Part shown: positions 37,138-48,670 of the stretch, piece by piece
Layout of the letters: the number at the start of each line of letters is the position of its first letter
How positions within the stretch are numbered: the first letter of the stretch is position 1
Assembly: GCF_002223055.1 (NCBI RefSeq)
Contig: NZ_NKFL01000004.1
Location: 1,674,001 to 1,738,000, forward strand
Origin: Burkholderia sp. HI2500
GTDB lineage: Bacteria; Pseudomonadota; Gammaproteobacteria; Burkholderiales; Burkholderiaceae
DNA: 64,000 bases
Reading direction: 5' to 3'
The notes under the pieces: model-generated
Databases searched by the model: none
What the model saw: only the letters and a program-made list of their open reading frames with translations
What the model was told of the DNA's origin: nothing
Program-made: the position numbers and the translations under genes

Positions 37138-38142
37138 TCAGCTCCTCGTCTTCAGGACCGCCTGCGCAATCGCATCGGCGGACGGGATATACAGGTCTTC
37201 CAGCACGCTCGCGAACGGCGCGGGCGTATGCGGCGCGGTCACAAGCCCGATCGGCGCCTTCAGCGCGTGGAATGCACGCTGTGCGACGAGCGCGGCGATA
37301 TCGGTCGCGATCGAGCAGCGCGGGTTCGCTTCGTCGACGACCACCACGCGTCCGGTGCGCTCCGCGCTTTCGAGGATCGTTTCCTCGTCGAGCGGCGACG
37401 TCGTGCGCAGGTCGATCACGTCGACCTGGATCCCGTCCTTCGCGAGCTTCGCGGCCGCGTCCATCGCGAGATGCACCATCCGGCCGTACGTGACGATCGT
37501 CGCGTCGTCGCCGTCGCGCATCACGTTCGCTTCGCCGAACGGAATCGCATAGGACTCCTCCGGCACGTCGCCTTCGCGGGTATAAAGCAGCTTGTGTTCG
37601 AGGAAGATCACGGGATCGTTGTCGCGGATCGCCTGGATCAGCAGCCCCTTCGCGTCGTACGGCGTCGACGGGCACACGACCTTCAGCCCAGGAATGTGCG
37701 TGAACAGCGACGTCAGCATCTGTGAATGCTGCGCGGCCGCGCGAAGGCCTGCGCCGTACATCGCGCGGATCACGACCGGCGTCACGGCCTTGCCGCCGAA
37801 CATGTAGCGGAACTTGGCGGCCTGGTTGAAGATCTGGTCGAAGCACACGCCCATGAAATCGATGAACATCAGCTCCGCGACGGGCCGCATCCCGCACGCG
37901 GCAGCACCGACCGCCGCGCCGATGTAGCCGCCCTCCGACAGCGGCGTATCGAGCACGCGGCCCGGAAACTTGTGGAACAGCCCCTTCGTCACGCCGAGCA
38001 CGCCGCCCCACGCGTCGTCCTCGCCCGGCGCGCCCGCGCCGCCTGCATTGTCCTCGCCCATCACGATCACGCTGTCGTCGCGCGCCATTTCCTGCGCGAG
38101 CGCTTCGTTGATCGCCTGCGAATAAGTGATCTTCCTTGCCAT
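37138..38142 (-). CDS. acoB: AcoB, acetoin dehydrogenase E1 beta
   Basis: Beta subunit of the thiamine-diphosphate-dependent E1 enzyme that cleaves acetoin. The 334-residue sequence shows the transketolase pyrimidine-binding domain (ITYSQAINEALAQEMARDDSVIVMGEDNAGGAG), with the conserved activating Glu, and the transketolase C-terminal domain (VVVVDEANPRCSIATDIAAL). It is between acoA and acoC, spaced 4 bases from acoC. Confidence 0.95.
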   Translation of the reverse strand: MARKITYSQAINEALAQEMARDDSVIVMGEDNAGGAGAPGEDDAWGGVLGVTKGLFHKFPGRVLDTPLSEGGYIGAAVGAAACGMRPVAELMFIDFMGVCFDQIFNQAAKFRYMFGGKAVTPVVIRAMYGAGLRAAAQHSQMLTSLFTHIPGLKVVCPSTPYDAKGLLIQAIRDNDPVIFLEHKLLYTREGDVPEESYAIPFGEANVMRDGDDATIVTYGRMVHLAMDAAAKLAKDGIQVDVIDLRTTSPLDEETILESAERTGRVVVVDEANPRCSIATDIAALVAQRAFHALKAPIGLVTAPHTPAPFASVLEDLYIPSADAIAQAVLKTRS

Positions 38143-38196
38143 GTCTGTCTCCTGGAATGTTCGGTTCGCCGTGCCGGCTGCGGTATCAGGCCGCGC

Positions 38197-39180
38197 TCAC
38201 GGGTACGACACGTAGACGTCGGTCAGCAGGTCGGCGGCGTCGGGTACCGGCGCGGCCTTGGCCTGCGCGACCGCATCGTCGATCAGGGCCTTCACCTGGG
38301 CATCGACTGCGCGCAGGTCGGCGGTCGTCAGCGCCTCGGCCCGCACGACGCGCGTTTCGAAATGCTTCAGGCAGTCCTTCTCGTCGCGCAGCTTCTGCAC
38401 TTCCCCCGGTGCGCGATAGGTTTGCGCATCGCCTTCGAAGTGGCCGAAATAGCGCGTGAACTTCACCTCGACGAGCGTCGGACCGCCACCATTGCGCGCG
38501 CGTTCGACGGCTTCGCCGAGCGCTTCATGTACCGCGAAAAAGTCGAAGCCGTCGACGATCACGCCCGGCATCCCGAACCCGTTCGCGCGATCGGCGATGT
38601 TGTCGGTCGCGACCGACCAGCTCGACGACGTCGCTTCCGCATAGCCGTTGTTCTCGGCCACGAAGATCGCGGGCAGCCGCCACACCGACGCAAGGTTCAT
38701 CGATTCGAAGATCACGCCCTGGTTCGATGCGCCGTCGCCGAAGAAGCACACGCCGACGCCGCCGGTATTCTTGTGCTTCGCCGCGAGCGCCGCGCCGCAG
38801 ACGAGCGGGCCGCCCGCGCCGACGATCCCGTTCGCGCCGAGCATCCCCATCGACAGGTCGGCGATGTGCATCGAGCCGCCCTTGCCGTGGCAGACGCCCG
38901 TCTTCTTGCCGTAGATCTCGGCCATCATCCCGTGCACGTCGACGCCCTTCGCGATGCAATGCCCGTGGCCGCGGTGCGTGGTCGCGACGTAGTCGTCGAG
39001 GCCGAGGTGCAGTATCGTGCCGACCGCGGACGCCTCCTCGCCCGCATACAGGTGAACGAAGCCGGGAATCTCGCCGGTCGCGAATTCGACGTGCAGGCGC
39101 TCCTCGAATTCGCGGATCGTGCGCATCAGCCGGTAGGCGTCCAGCAGCTTGTCCCTGCTGAGCTGTGTCGAAGCGGTCAT
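38197..39180 (-). CDS. acoA: AcoA, acetoin dehydrogenase E1 alpha
   Basis: Alpha subunit carrying the thiamine-diphosphate motif: GDGASNQGVIFESMNLASVW, the GDG...NN-type signature ending at VAENNGYAEATS. The 327-residue length is normal for AcoA. The start at 39180 (MTASTQLSRDKLL) has AGGAG 8 bases upstream, whereas the longer open frame runs through the intergenic region. The E1 reaction yields acetaldehyde and an acetyl group transferred to lipoyl-AcoC. Confidence 0.95.
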   Translation of the reverse strand: MTASTQLSRDKLLDAYRLMRTIREFEERLHVEFATGEIPGFVHLYAGEEASAVGTILHLGLDDYVATTHRGHGHCIAKGVDVHGMMAEIYGKKTGVCHGKGGSMHIADLSMGMLGANGIVGAGGPLVCGAALAAKHKNTGGVGVCFFGDGASNQGVIFESMNLASVWRLPAIFVAENNGYAEATSSSWSVATDNIADRANGFGMPGVIVDGFDFFAVHEALGEAVERARNGGGPTLVEVKFTRYFGHFEGDAQTYRAPGEVQKLRDEKDCLKHFETRVVRAEALTTADLRAVDAQVKALIDDAVAQAKAAPVPDAADLLTDVYVSYP

Positions 39181-39257
39181 GTGTGTCTCCTGAGTAGGTC
39201 TGACTGCGAATGCCGCCGCGGCCGGGCCGCGGCGACGGATTGCACGGCCGGCGGCCG

Positions 39258-40034
39258 TCAGTGGAACGTGAAGCCGCCGTCGACGTTCACGGCCTGGCCC
39301 GTCACGTTGTCCATCGTCGCGAAGAACAGCGCGAGCCGGCCCATGTCCTCCGGCGTCTGCGCGCGGCCCTGCGGAATCAGCGTCAACTGGTGCCGCTGCC
39401 ACGATTCCTCGACCGATTCGCCGTCGGTCTTCCATTCGTCGGACAGCCGGTCCCACATATACGTCCGCACGATGCCGGGGCAGATCGCGTTGACGGTCAC
39501 GCCGTCGCGCGCGACCTCCTTCGCAAGCGCGTTCGTGAAGCCGACGACCGCGAATTTCGATGCGCTGTAATGCGCGAGATTCGGAAAGCCCTCCTTGCCG
39601 GCGATCGACGCGACGTTGATGATCCGGCCGCGGCCCTGCGCCTTCAGCGGTGCGAGCGCCGCCCGGCAGCCGAGGAACGTGCCCTTCGCGTTCACGTCCA
39701 TCACGACATCCCAGTCGCGCTCGGTCAGTTCGCCGACCGGATGAATGCTGATCACGCCCGCGCAGTTCACGAGGATGTCGAGCCGGCCGAGGTCGGCGAG
39801 CGCCTGCGCAACCATCGCGTCGACCTGCGCGGCCTGCGTGACGTCGACCTTCGCAACCGCCGCCCGGCGGCCGAGCGCGCGTACCTCGCGCGCGGTGGCG
39901 TCGAGTGCGTCGTCGAGCAGGTCGGCCAGCAGGATGTCGGCGCCCGCACCGGCAAGCGTCAGGGCAATGCCGCGGCCGATGCCGCGCGCGCCGCCCGTGA
40001 CGATGACGACCTGTCCTTCGAGTGGGGCTGTCAT
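39258..40034 (-). CDS. budC: SDR-family diacetyl/acetoin reductase
   Basis: 258-residue short-chain dehydrogenase. The NAD(P) motif is TGGARGIGRG near residue 12, the NCAG motif is ILVNCAGVI, catalytic Ser lies in INVASIAG, and Tyr/Lys in YSASK. In this operon it most likely interconverts 2,3-butanediol, acetoin and diacetyl, feeding acetoin into AcoABC. The exact substrate and stereochemistry are inferred from context, and the symbol is by position rather than proof. It precedes acoA by 77 bases. Confidence 0.85.
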   Translation of the reverse strand: MTAPLEGQVVIVTGGARGIGRGIALTLAGAGADILLADLLDDALDATAREVRALGRRAAVAKVDVTQAAQVDAMVAQALADLGRLDILVNCAGVISIHPVGELTERDWDVVMDVNAKGTFLGCRAALAPLKAQGRGRIINVASIAGKEGFPNLAHYSASKFAVVGFTNALAKEVARDGVTVNAICPGIVRTYMWDRLSDEWKTDGESVEESWQRHQLTLIPQGRAQTPEDMGRLALFFATMDNVTGQAVNVDGGFTFH

Positions 40035-40092
40035 GGCGATGTCTCCTTGTCGATCGTTATGGATGTCGAAATGTCACTCGGTAAAGCATTGC

Positions 40093-41151
40093 TCAATAGC
40101 GCCACTCGCCGGCATCGCGCAGCAGCTGGCGTGACGACGCGTAGCGCAGCGTGCGCCCGACGTCGACCGTCAACGGCCCGCACCAGTCGAGCGAGATCTC
40201 GTAGCGATCGCCGCGCGCGACCTCGATCTCGCGCTCGCCGTCGAACGCGAGCGTGCCGTGCTCGAACGGAATCGTCTGCCACGCACCCGGCTCGAGTCGC
40301 TCGCAACTGCGCATCACGACGCGGTCCACGCGGCCCGGTGCAATCGGCGCGACGAGCGGCGTGCCGGCGGTCTCGCCATCGGCCGCAAAGCGCATCGCAA
40401 GCCCGTGCGGCGCGCTGCGTTCGAGCGGCGCCCACGCGCCGCCGAGCGCGGACAGACCGATCCCGTCCGGTTCCGCGAATGTCAGGTACAGCGAATCGAT
40501 GTCGGCGGACCCCGAGATCGCGCGGGCGCCGATGAAGCGCTGCCGCGCGGCGCATACGTCGACGAGCGCGATCTCCTCGCGCCCCGGCTGCGCGCCCGCC
40601 ACGCAGCGCACGACGAGCCGCTTGTTGCGCGTGAACGCGACTTCGGCCGGCACCGCGCCGGTCGCGGCGAGTCCTGCCGCGACGCCGGCGACCGTGGCTT
40701 CACGATGCTCGGGAAATGCGTTGTTGGTGCCGGTGGACAGCGCGACGAGCGGCGTCGCGCCGCAGTGCGCGGCAACCGCACGATGGGTGCCGTCGCCGCC
40801 GAGCACGACGATCAGCGCGACTTCCATCCGGTGCAGGTACGCGGCGCCGGCCTGGGTATCGGCGACGGTGTCGGTGATCGGCAGGTCGACGAATTCGACC
40901 TCGGGCCAGCGCTCGTGCGGCGCGACCGCACGGTGCGTGTCGATCGCACGCAGCAGCAGCGTCGCGATGCCCGTCCGGTCGCGCAGCGTCAGCACGCGCT
41001 CGACGCCCATCGCGCCGAGGCCGGCCAGCAGGCGCACGATCATGTTCGCCTTCTCCGCCGTCGGAAACACGGAGGCATGCGTCGTGAGGCGGCGGATGTC
41101 GCGCCCCGATGCGGGGTTCGCGATCACGCCGACGGTAACGGGCATCGTCAC
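40093..41151 (-). CDS. acoX: AcoX, NAD-kinase-like protein of the acetoin operon
   Basis: 352-residue protein resembling ATP-NAD kinases: GVIANPASGRDIRRLT at the N-terminus and VVLGGDGTHRAVAAHC with the conserved GGDGT. AcoX has long been found next to acoA in Ralstonia and Pseudomonas, but its role in acetoin breakdown is not settled. GTG at 41151 is used because GGAG lies 8 bases before it; ATG at 41145 (MPVTVGV), two codons later, is possible. It is the first gene behind the sigma-54 promoter. Confidence 0.88.
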   Translation of the reverse strand: MTMPVTVGVIANPASGRDIRRLTTHASVFPTAEKANMIVRLLAGLGAMGVERVLTLRDRTGIATLLLRAIDTHRAVAPHERWPEVEFVDLPITDTVADTQAGAAYLHRMEVALIVVLGGDGTHRAVAAHCGATPLVALSTGTNNAFPEHREATVAGVAAGLAATGAVPAEVAFTRNKRLVVRCVAGAQPGREEIALVDVCAARQRFIGARAISGSADIDSLYLTFAEPDGIGLSALGGAWAPLERSAPHGLAMRFAADGETAGTPLVAPIAPGRVDRVVMRSCERLEPGAWQTIPFEHGTLAFDGEREIEVARGDRYEISLDWCGPLTVDVGRTLRYASSRQLLRDAGEWRY

Positions 41152-41279
41152 GGGTTCGTCTCCATCCAGTTGGCCTGTCGCGGCGCGTTGGCGTGCCGCG
41201 ACTCTGCCTGTCTCGTCCGCTGCCATCGCCGGGCGGCGGATCGTCGTCGACGCGACCGCGCCGACTTGCCCGTGATCTC

Positions 41280-41295
41280 TGCAAGCGGCGTGCCA
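41280..41295 (-). promoter_or_regulatory. Sigma-54 promoter of the aco operon
   Basis: The minus strand reads TGGCAC, five bases, TTGCA, a full match to the RpoN -24/-12 consensus. Transcription would begin near 41270, about 120 bases before acoX. The divergent gene encodes a sigma-54 activator with GAFTGA, so the assignment is strongly supported. Confidence 0.92.
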
Positions 41296-41541
41296 CCCTG
41301 CGTGCGATGAACGTGAAACCCTTGTGAATGCTGACGCGACGGGGATGCCGGTGTTCCGGAATCGCCGCGGGAAGGACGGCGCGCGCGGCCATTCGGCCCG
41401 CTCGTCTCACCGCGTCGATACGACGAAACGGCCGCCGCGACGCCGGCGCAAGCGCACCGCCCTGCCCGCAAACCCCGCCATATCGCGGTGCCGCGCAGGC
41501 CGCGTCATGCCGGACGGTCTCCGCCTGTCGCACATGAACGC

Positions 41542-41589
41542 GTCTCAACGACACGAGACAGCCCCCGATACCGTGAGACGAACGTCTCA
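41542..41589. promoter_or_regulatory. Candidate AcoR upstream activating sites
   Basis: Two inverted repeats share the half-site GAGAC/GTCTC. One is GTCTC-N8-GAGAC (41542-41559). The other is a perfect 16-bp palindrome with arms TGAGACG and CGTCTCA around AA (41574-41589). Their centres are 31 bp apart, three helical turns, and they lie about 260 bp upstream of the sigma-54 promoter. A single half-site CGTCTCA is at about 41403-41409. The 529-base gap holds nothing else recognisable. Confidence 0.65.
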
Positions 41590-41680
41590 GGCTCGCCGCG
41601 TGCTGCGATGCAATGTGATCCGTCGAACGGGATGTGCTACAAGAACATCGCATCCCCGCCGTACGGAACCGGAGCCGACC

Positions 41681-43597
41681 ATGCCCTACGCCGTCCCCCA
41701 GACCCAGCACGCCGACCGCGTGCTCGGCGCGCTCGCCGGACGCCTGCCCGCGCCGGCCGACTCCACGCGCCTCGTGTCGTCGTGGCAGCGGTCGCTGGAG
41801 CGTTACAGCCTCGACCCCGCTTCGTCGATCGGCCCGCGCGTGCTGACCGCGGCCGAGCTGCGCGAAGTGCGCGACAAGGAGGAGGCCTTCCTGCGCGCGT
41901 CGGGCCAGTGCCTGACGCGGCTGCACGACATGATCCGCGTCGCCGACTACTGCGTGATGCTGACCGACGCGCACGGCGTGACGATCGACTACCGGATCGA
42001 CCGCGAGCGCCGTAACGACTTCCGCCATGCGGGGCTGCACATCGGCTCGTGCTGGTCGGAAAGCGAGGAAGGCACCTGCGGTGTCGCGAACGTGCTGACC
42101 GATCTCGCGCCGATCACCGTGCACAAGACGGATCACTTTCGCGCGGCGTTCACGACGCTCACCTGCAGCGCGGCGCCGATCTTCTCGCCGGGCGGCGAGC
42201 TGATCGGCGTGCTCGACGCGTCGGCCGTTCATTCGCCCGACGGCCGCGACAGCCAGCGTCTCGTCTATCAGCTCGTGCGGCAGAGCGCGGCGCTGATCGA
42301 GGACGGCTACTTCGTGCACAGCACCACGCAGCACTGGATCCTGTTCGGGCATCCGAATCGTCACTACGTCGAAGCGCAACCCGAGTGGCTGATCGCGTTC
42401 GACGAATGCGGCAACATCGTCGCCGCGAACCGGCAGGCGCGCGACGCGCTGCCGGCGCTGCGCGAACCGCGCCATATCGACGAGATCTTCGATGCGACCG
42501 AGATGCCGCTGCGCGATGCCGCGCGGCTCGATGCGATCGTCGCGCTGCGGCTGCGCGCGACCGGCGCGCCGCTCTATGCGCGGCTGCGTGCGCCGCTACG
42601 GCGCACCGGCCGCGAGCCCGGCACGGCCTCGCGCCGCCCGGGAAGCGCGCAACGCCACGTCGGCGCGCTGACGCCGTTTCTGCACAGCAGCGATGCGCAT
42701 ATCGCGCAGCAGGCCGAACTCGCGCTGCGTGTCGCAAGCAAGCGGCTGCCGATTCTCGTACTCGGCGAAACCGGTGCGGGGAAGGAAGTATTCGCGCGTG
42801 CGATCCACGATGCCGGCGCGCGGCGTGCGCGGCCGTTCGTCGCGGTCAACTGCGGCGCGCTGCCGGAAGCGCTGATCGAGAGCGAACTGTTCGGCTATGC
42901 GGCCGGCGCGTTCACCGGCGCACGCAAGCATGGCGCACGCGGCAAGATCGCGCTCGCCGACGGCGGCACGCTGTTCCTCGATGAAATCGGCGACATGCCG
43001 CTCGCGCTGCAGACGCGCCTGTTGCGCGTGCTCGCCGATGGCGAAGTCGTGCCGCTCGGCAGCGATACGCCCGTGCGCGTCGATCTCGACGTGATCTGCG
43101 CGACGCACCGCGATCTCGCACGCATGGTGGCCGACGGCACGTTCCGCGAGGACCTCTACTACCGGCTGAGCGGCGCGACGTTCGAACTGCCGCCGCTGCG
43201 CGAGCGTGCCGACGTGCGCGACGTGATCGCCGCCGTATTCGCCGAGGAAGCGCAGGCCACCGGCCACGTGCTGACGCTCGATGCGACGCTCGCCGAACAG
43301 CTCGCCGCGTATCCGTGGCCCGGCAACGTGCGGCAATTGCGCAACGTGCTGCGCTATGCGTGCGCGGTGTGCGACGCCGCGCGCGTGACGCGGCGAGATC
43401 TGCCGGCCGAGATCGCCGCGCAACTCGGCGGCGTCGTACCCGGCACGCTGCCCGACGACGAACGCGGCCGCATCGTCGCGGCGCTCACCGCGCATCGCTG
43501 GCGGCCCGACGCGGCCGCGCAGGCGCTCGGCATCTCGCGCGCGACGCTGTACCGGCGCATCGCGAAGCACCGGATCGTCGCGCCGCACCGCGCGTGA
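41681..43597 (+). CDS. acoR: AcoR, sigma-54-dependent activator
   Basis: 638-residue enhancer-binding protein. An N-terminal GAF-type sensing region (about 60-310) precedes the AAA+ domain, with Walker A GETGAGKE (about 362-369), the sigma-54 contact loop GAFTGA (about 409), and Walker [15 protein letters not shown] Fis-type helix-turn-helix ends the protein ([25 protein letters not shown]). It should activate the divergent acoX-acoA-acoB-acoC-lipA operon in response to acetoin. GGAG lies 7 bases before the ATG at 41681. Confidence 0.94.
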   Translation: MPYAVPQTQHADRVLGALAGRLPAPADSTRLVSSWQRSLERYSLDPASSIGPRVLTAAELREVRDKEEAFLRASGQCLTRLHDMIRVADYCVMLTDAHGVTIDYRIDRERRNDFRHAGLHIGSCWSESEEGTCGVANVLTDLAPITVHKTDHFRAAFTTLTCSAAPIFSPGGELIGVLDASAVHSPDGRDSQRLVYQLVRQSAALIEDGYFVHSTTQHWILFGHPNRHYVEAQPEWLIAFDECGNIVAANRQARDALPALREPRHIDEIFDATEMPLRDAARLDAIVALRLRATGAPLYARLRAPLRRTGREPGTASRRPGSAQRHVGALTPFLHSSDAHIAQQAELALRVASKRLPILVLGETGAGKEVFARAIHDAGARRARPFVAVNCGALPEALIESELFGYAAGAFTGARKHGARGKIALADGGTLFLDEIGDMPLALQTRLLRVLADGEVVPLGSDTPVRVDLDVICATHRDLARMVADGTFREDLYYRLSGATFELPPLRERADVRDVIAAVFAEEAQATGHVLTLDATLAEQLAAYPWPGNVRQLRNVLRYACAVCDAARVTRRDLPAEIAAQLGGVVPGTLPDDERGRIVAALTAHRWRPDAAAQALGISRATLYRRIAKHRIVAPHRA

Positions 43598-43616
43598 CGC
43601 GCCGGCGCGCGCTTCG

Positions 43617-44051
43617 TCATGCGGGCTGCCCGGCCGCTTCGTTCGCGTCCGCCGCGTTGCCGGCCGCTTCATCGCGCCGCGTGAACACTTCATGTGCGGC
43701 GAACAGCGCGTTGAGCGCGGCCGGCATCCCCGCGTACACGGCCATCTGCATGAACACCTCGACGATCTCGTCGCGCGTGCAGCCGACGTTCAGCGCGGCC
43801 TCGATATGCACCTTCAGCTGCGGTTGCGCATTGCCGAGCGCGGCCAGCGCCGCGATCGTCGCGATCTCGCGCGCTTTCAGGTCGAGCTGCGGCCGGCTGT
43901 AGATGTCGCCGAAGCTGAATTCGACCAGGAGTCGCCCGAAGTCCGGCGCGATCGGCGCGAGCGCCGCGATCACGCGCTCGCCCACTTCGCCGTCGATTTC
44001 CTTCAGTTTGTTCCAGCCGCGCGTGTAGCGGTCTTCAACGAGTCGTTCCAT
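43617..44051 (-). CDS. Carboxymuconolactone decarboxylase-family protein
   Basis: 144-residue all-helical protein of the CMD/AhpD-like superfamily. The signature region reads LDLKAREIATIAALAALGNAQPQLKVHIEAALNVGCTRDEIVEVFMQMAVYAG. A single Cys is present rather than the CxxC of AhpD, so thiol-peroxidase activity is not obvious. It may be a 4-carboxymuconolactone decarboxylase relative or a stress protein. The start codon lies inside the 3' end of the upstream merR gene (17-base overlap), with AGGA before the ATG at 44051. The two genes thus form one unit. Confidence 0.85.
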   Translation of the reverse strand: MERLVEDRYTRGWNKLKEIDGEVGERVIAALAPIAPDFGRLLVEFSFGDIYSRPQLDLKAREIATIAALAALGNAQPQLKVHIEAALNVGCTRDEIVEVFMQMAVYAGMPAALNALFAAHEVFTRRDEAAGNAADANEAAGQPA

Positions 44052-44502
44052 TGTGTCCGTCCTGTTCCGATAGAGAGTGAGAAGGTCTTGCCCGTCGTGC
44101 CATCTCCCGCTCCTGTGCCTCATAGTTCACGATCTTGTCGCTGATCACATCGAGGCTCGCCTGCAGCTCCGCGATATGCGCGCGCACTGCCTCGTGATGT
44201 GCGACGAGCAGGCTGCGCCGCGCACCGAAGGTCGACTCGCCTTGCGCGCGCAGCGCCGCGAACGCCTGCATCTGCGCGATCGGCATGCCGGTCGCCTTCA
44301 GGCGCATCACGAAGGCCAGCCAGTCCAGGTCGGCCGGCGCATAGAGCCGGTGCCCGGCCGCCGTGCGCGAAATCGCGCGCAGCAGGCCGGCCTGCTCGTA
44401 GTACCGCAGCGTATGCGTCGACAGACCGGTCATTTCGGCGACCTGGCCGATCGTCAGCGGACCGGCAGAGGCAGAGGAAGGTTGGGTTACGGTTTTCGAC
44501 AT
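44035..44502 (-). CDS. MerR-family regulator (AdhR/HmrR-like arrangement)
   Basis: 155-residue regulator with an N-terminal winged helix-turn-helix (LTIGQVAEMTGLSTHTLRYYEQAGLL) and a C-terminal coiled coil (LVAHHEAVRAHIAELQASLDVI). No Cys is present, so sensing by thiols or soft metals is unlikely. It should act on its own promoter, where a perfect palindrome sits in a 19-bp spacer. There is no ribosome site: the ATG lies about 4 bases from the expected transcript start. It controls itself and the overlapping CMD-family gene. Confidence 0.9.
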   Translation of the reverse strand: MSKTVTQPSSASAGPLTIGQVAEMTGLSTHTLRYYEQAGLLRAISRTAAGHRLYAPADLDWLAFVMRLKATGMPIAQMQAFAALRAQGESTFGARRSLLVAHHEAVRAHIAELQASLDVISDKIVNYEAQEREMARRARPSHSLSEQDGHNGTTR

Positions 44503-44512
44503 GGCAGGAACA

Positions 44513-44543
44513 AGGTTAGGAGTTAGAGTTCACTCTAAGTCAA
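44513..44543 (-). promoter_or_regulatory. MerR-type promoter with perfect operator palindrome
   Basis: The minus strand has TTGACT (-35, 44538-44543), a 19-base spacer and TAACCT (-10, 44513-44518). The spacer region contains a perfect inverted repeat (44523-44538, arms TTAGAGT and ACTCTAA). This is the standard architecture of autoregulated MerR promoters. Confidence 0.85.
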
Positions 44544-44788
44544 GCGCTATCGAACAGCCAGTACGACGATCATCGGCGACACCCCGGCGACACCGTAAAG
44601 AATGGTCAAAACCGCCGCCCGGCGCAGGTTTCGGTCTTTACAGCGCCGCAAGCCTTCAGCAAGATTCGGTCAGCCTGTCTTAAAAAGGGCACGCATTTGT
44701 CCTATGCTTAACGGCGACGCCCGGCCGGGCGTCACGCCGCCGTCCGTTGCAACAGCCATTCATCCGTCAGAACCAGGGAGCCTTTGCC

Positions 44789-45409
44789 ATGCTGAAAAAG
44801 CTGCTGATGCTGTTCGTCGCGCTATCGCTGTCGCTCGCCGCAGGCCTTGCCGCGGCCGTCGAAGTCAACACGGCTGACCAGGCCGCGCTCGAGTCCGTAA
44901 AGGGTCTCGGACCCGTGAAGTCGAAGGCGATCATCGACGAACGCACCAAGAACGGCCCGTTCAAGGACGCGGACGATCTCGCGAATCGCGTCAAGGGCCT
45001 CGGCACGAAGTCGGTCGGGCATCTCGAGGAAAACGGCCTGACGATCGGCGGCGCGTCGACGCCGCCGAAGGGCGTGAAGCTGTCGAAGCCGGCCGCGACG
45101 ACATCGGCTACCACGTCGGCCACGACGTCGGCAGGCACGGCGTCGACGTCCACGACCGCGACGGCCGGCACGACGGCCACCGCGCCGGCACCGGCGGCAC
45201 CGGCGGCAAGCGCGCCGGATACGGCGGCGAAACCGGCCAAGGCCAAGCGCATGACGAAGAAGGAAAAAGCGGCCGCAGCAGCGGCGGCATCCGCCGATGC
45301 GGGTGCGAGCGCACCGGCCGCCGCGTCGTCGACAAAAGCGACGAAGGGTTCGAAGAAGAAAAGCAAGAAGGACAAGGCAGCCTCCGCCGCCGCGGCGTCG
45401 GGCGCCTGA
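44789..45409 (+). CDS. Secreted ComEA-like helix-hairpin-helix protein
   Basis: 206-residue protein with a Sec signal peptide (MLKKLLMLFVALSLSLAAGLAAA) and a single ComEA-type helix-hairpin-helix pair (VNTADQAALESVKGLGPVKSKAIIDERTKNGPFKDADDLANRVKGLG, about residues 24-70). A low-complexity tail rich in Ala, Thr, Pro and then Lys follows. The HhH fold binds DNA without sequence preference; periplasmic ComEA proteins capture DNA during uptake. The Lys-rich end resembles histone-like tails. AGGGAG lies 8 bases before the ATG. The 286-base upstream gap holds the merR promoter and nothing else clear. Confidence 0.87.
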   Translation: MLKKLLMLFVALSLSLAAGLAAAVEVNTADQAALESVKGLGPVKSKAIIDERTKNGPFKDADDLANRVKGLGTKSVGHLEENGLTIGGASTPPKGVKLSKPAATTSATTSATTSAGTASTSTTATAGTTATAPAPAAPAASAPDTAAKPAKAKRMTKKEKAAAAAAASADAGASAPAAASSTKATKGSKKKSKKDKAASAAAASGA

Positions 45410-45497
45410 TGTGCGCCGCGCGCGCGACGGCGTGCGCGCGGCATTCGTTCAACGGGCGCCCACGGCGTGGCGCCCTTATCGGTAAAGGTGAAGAACC

Positions 45498-45935
45498 ATG
45501 GGTCTCCTCGACATCGTTGGCGGTCTGCTCGGCGGCCAGGCCGGCGGCAACTCGCAAAGCGCGCTGATCACGACCGCGCTCGAATTCATCAACAACCAGC
45601 CGGGCGGCCTGAATGGCCTGATCGAGAAGTTCAAGGCCGGCGGCGCCGGCGACATCATCGGCTCGTGGGTCGGCACCGGCCAGAACCAGCCGATCTCGCC
45701 GGACACACTGCAGAACGTGCTCGGCTCGGACGCGATCGGTGCGCTCGCGAGCAAGTTCGGTGTCGATCCGTCGATGGCCTCGACCGTCCTCGCGCAAGTG
45801 CTGCCGCACGTCGTCAACCACGCGACGCCGGACGGTGCAGTGCCGGCCGATGGCCAGGCACAGGTCGACCCGTCGAACGTGCTCGGCTCGCTGTCGCAGA
45901 TCGCCGGCATGTTCGGCGGCAACAAGCAGGGCTGA
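45498..45935 (+). CDS. YidB-like DUF937 protein
   Basis: 145-residue small, soluble, Gly/Ala/Asn-rich protein of the YidB/DUF937 family. The N-terminal MGLLDIVGGLLGGQAGGNSQSA and the repeated helical motif (LQNVLGSDAIGALASKFGVDPSMASTVLAQVLPHVVNHATPDG) are diagnostic. The function is not known. It is followed at once by a strong terminator and converges on clpB. Confidence 0.88.
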   Translation: MGLLDIVGGLLGGQAGGNSQSALITTALEFINNQPGGLNGLIEKFKAGGAGDIIGSWVGTGQNQPISPDTLQNVLGSDAIGALASKFGVDPSMASTVLAQVLPHVVNHATPDGAVPADGQAQVDPSNVLGSLSQIAGMFGGNKQG

Positions 45936-45964
45936 CGCGCTGCGTCGTTGCGACGCGCCATAAG

Positions 45965-45997
45965 CAAACACCCCGCCGAGGCGGGGTGTTTGTTTTT
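45965..45997 (+). terminator. Intrinsic terminator after the YidB-like gene
   Basis: CAAACACCCCGCC and GGCGGGGTGTTTG form a perfect 13-bp stem with a 2-base gap, followed by T-rich sequence on the plus strand. It may also help stop clpB transcripts from the other side, although the leftward flank lacks a T-run. Confidence 0.88.
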
Positions 45998-46038
45998 GCG
46001 CGCCCGGCGCGAACCGGGCGGCGGCCGAAGGCCTGCGA

Positions 46039-48636
<2,598 letters not shown>

Positions 48637-48670
48637 TTAGTCGAGACCTCCAATTTTCGATTACCACCAA

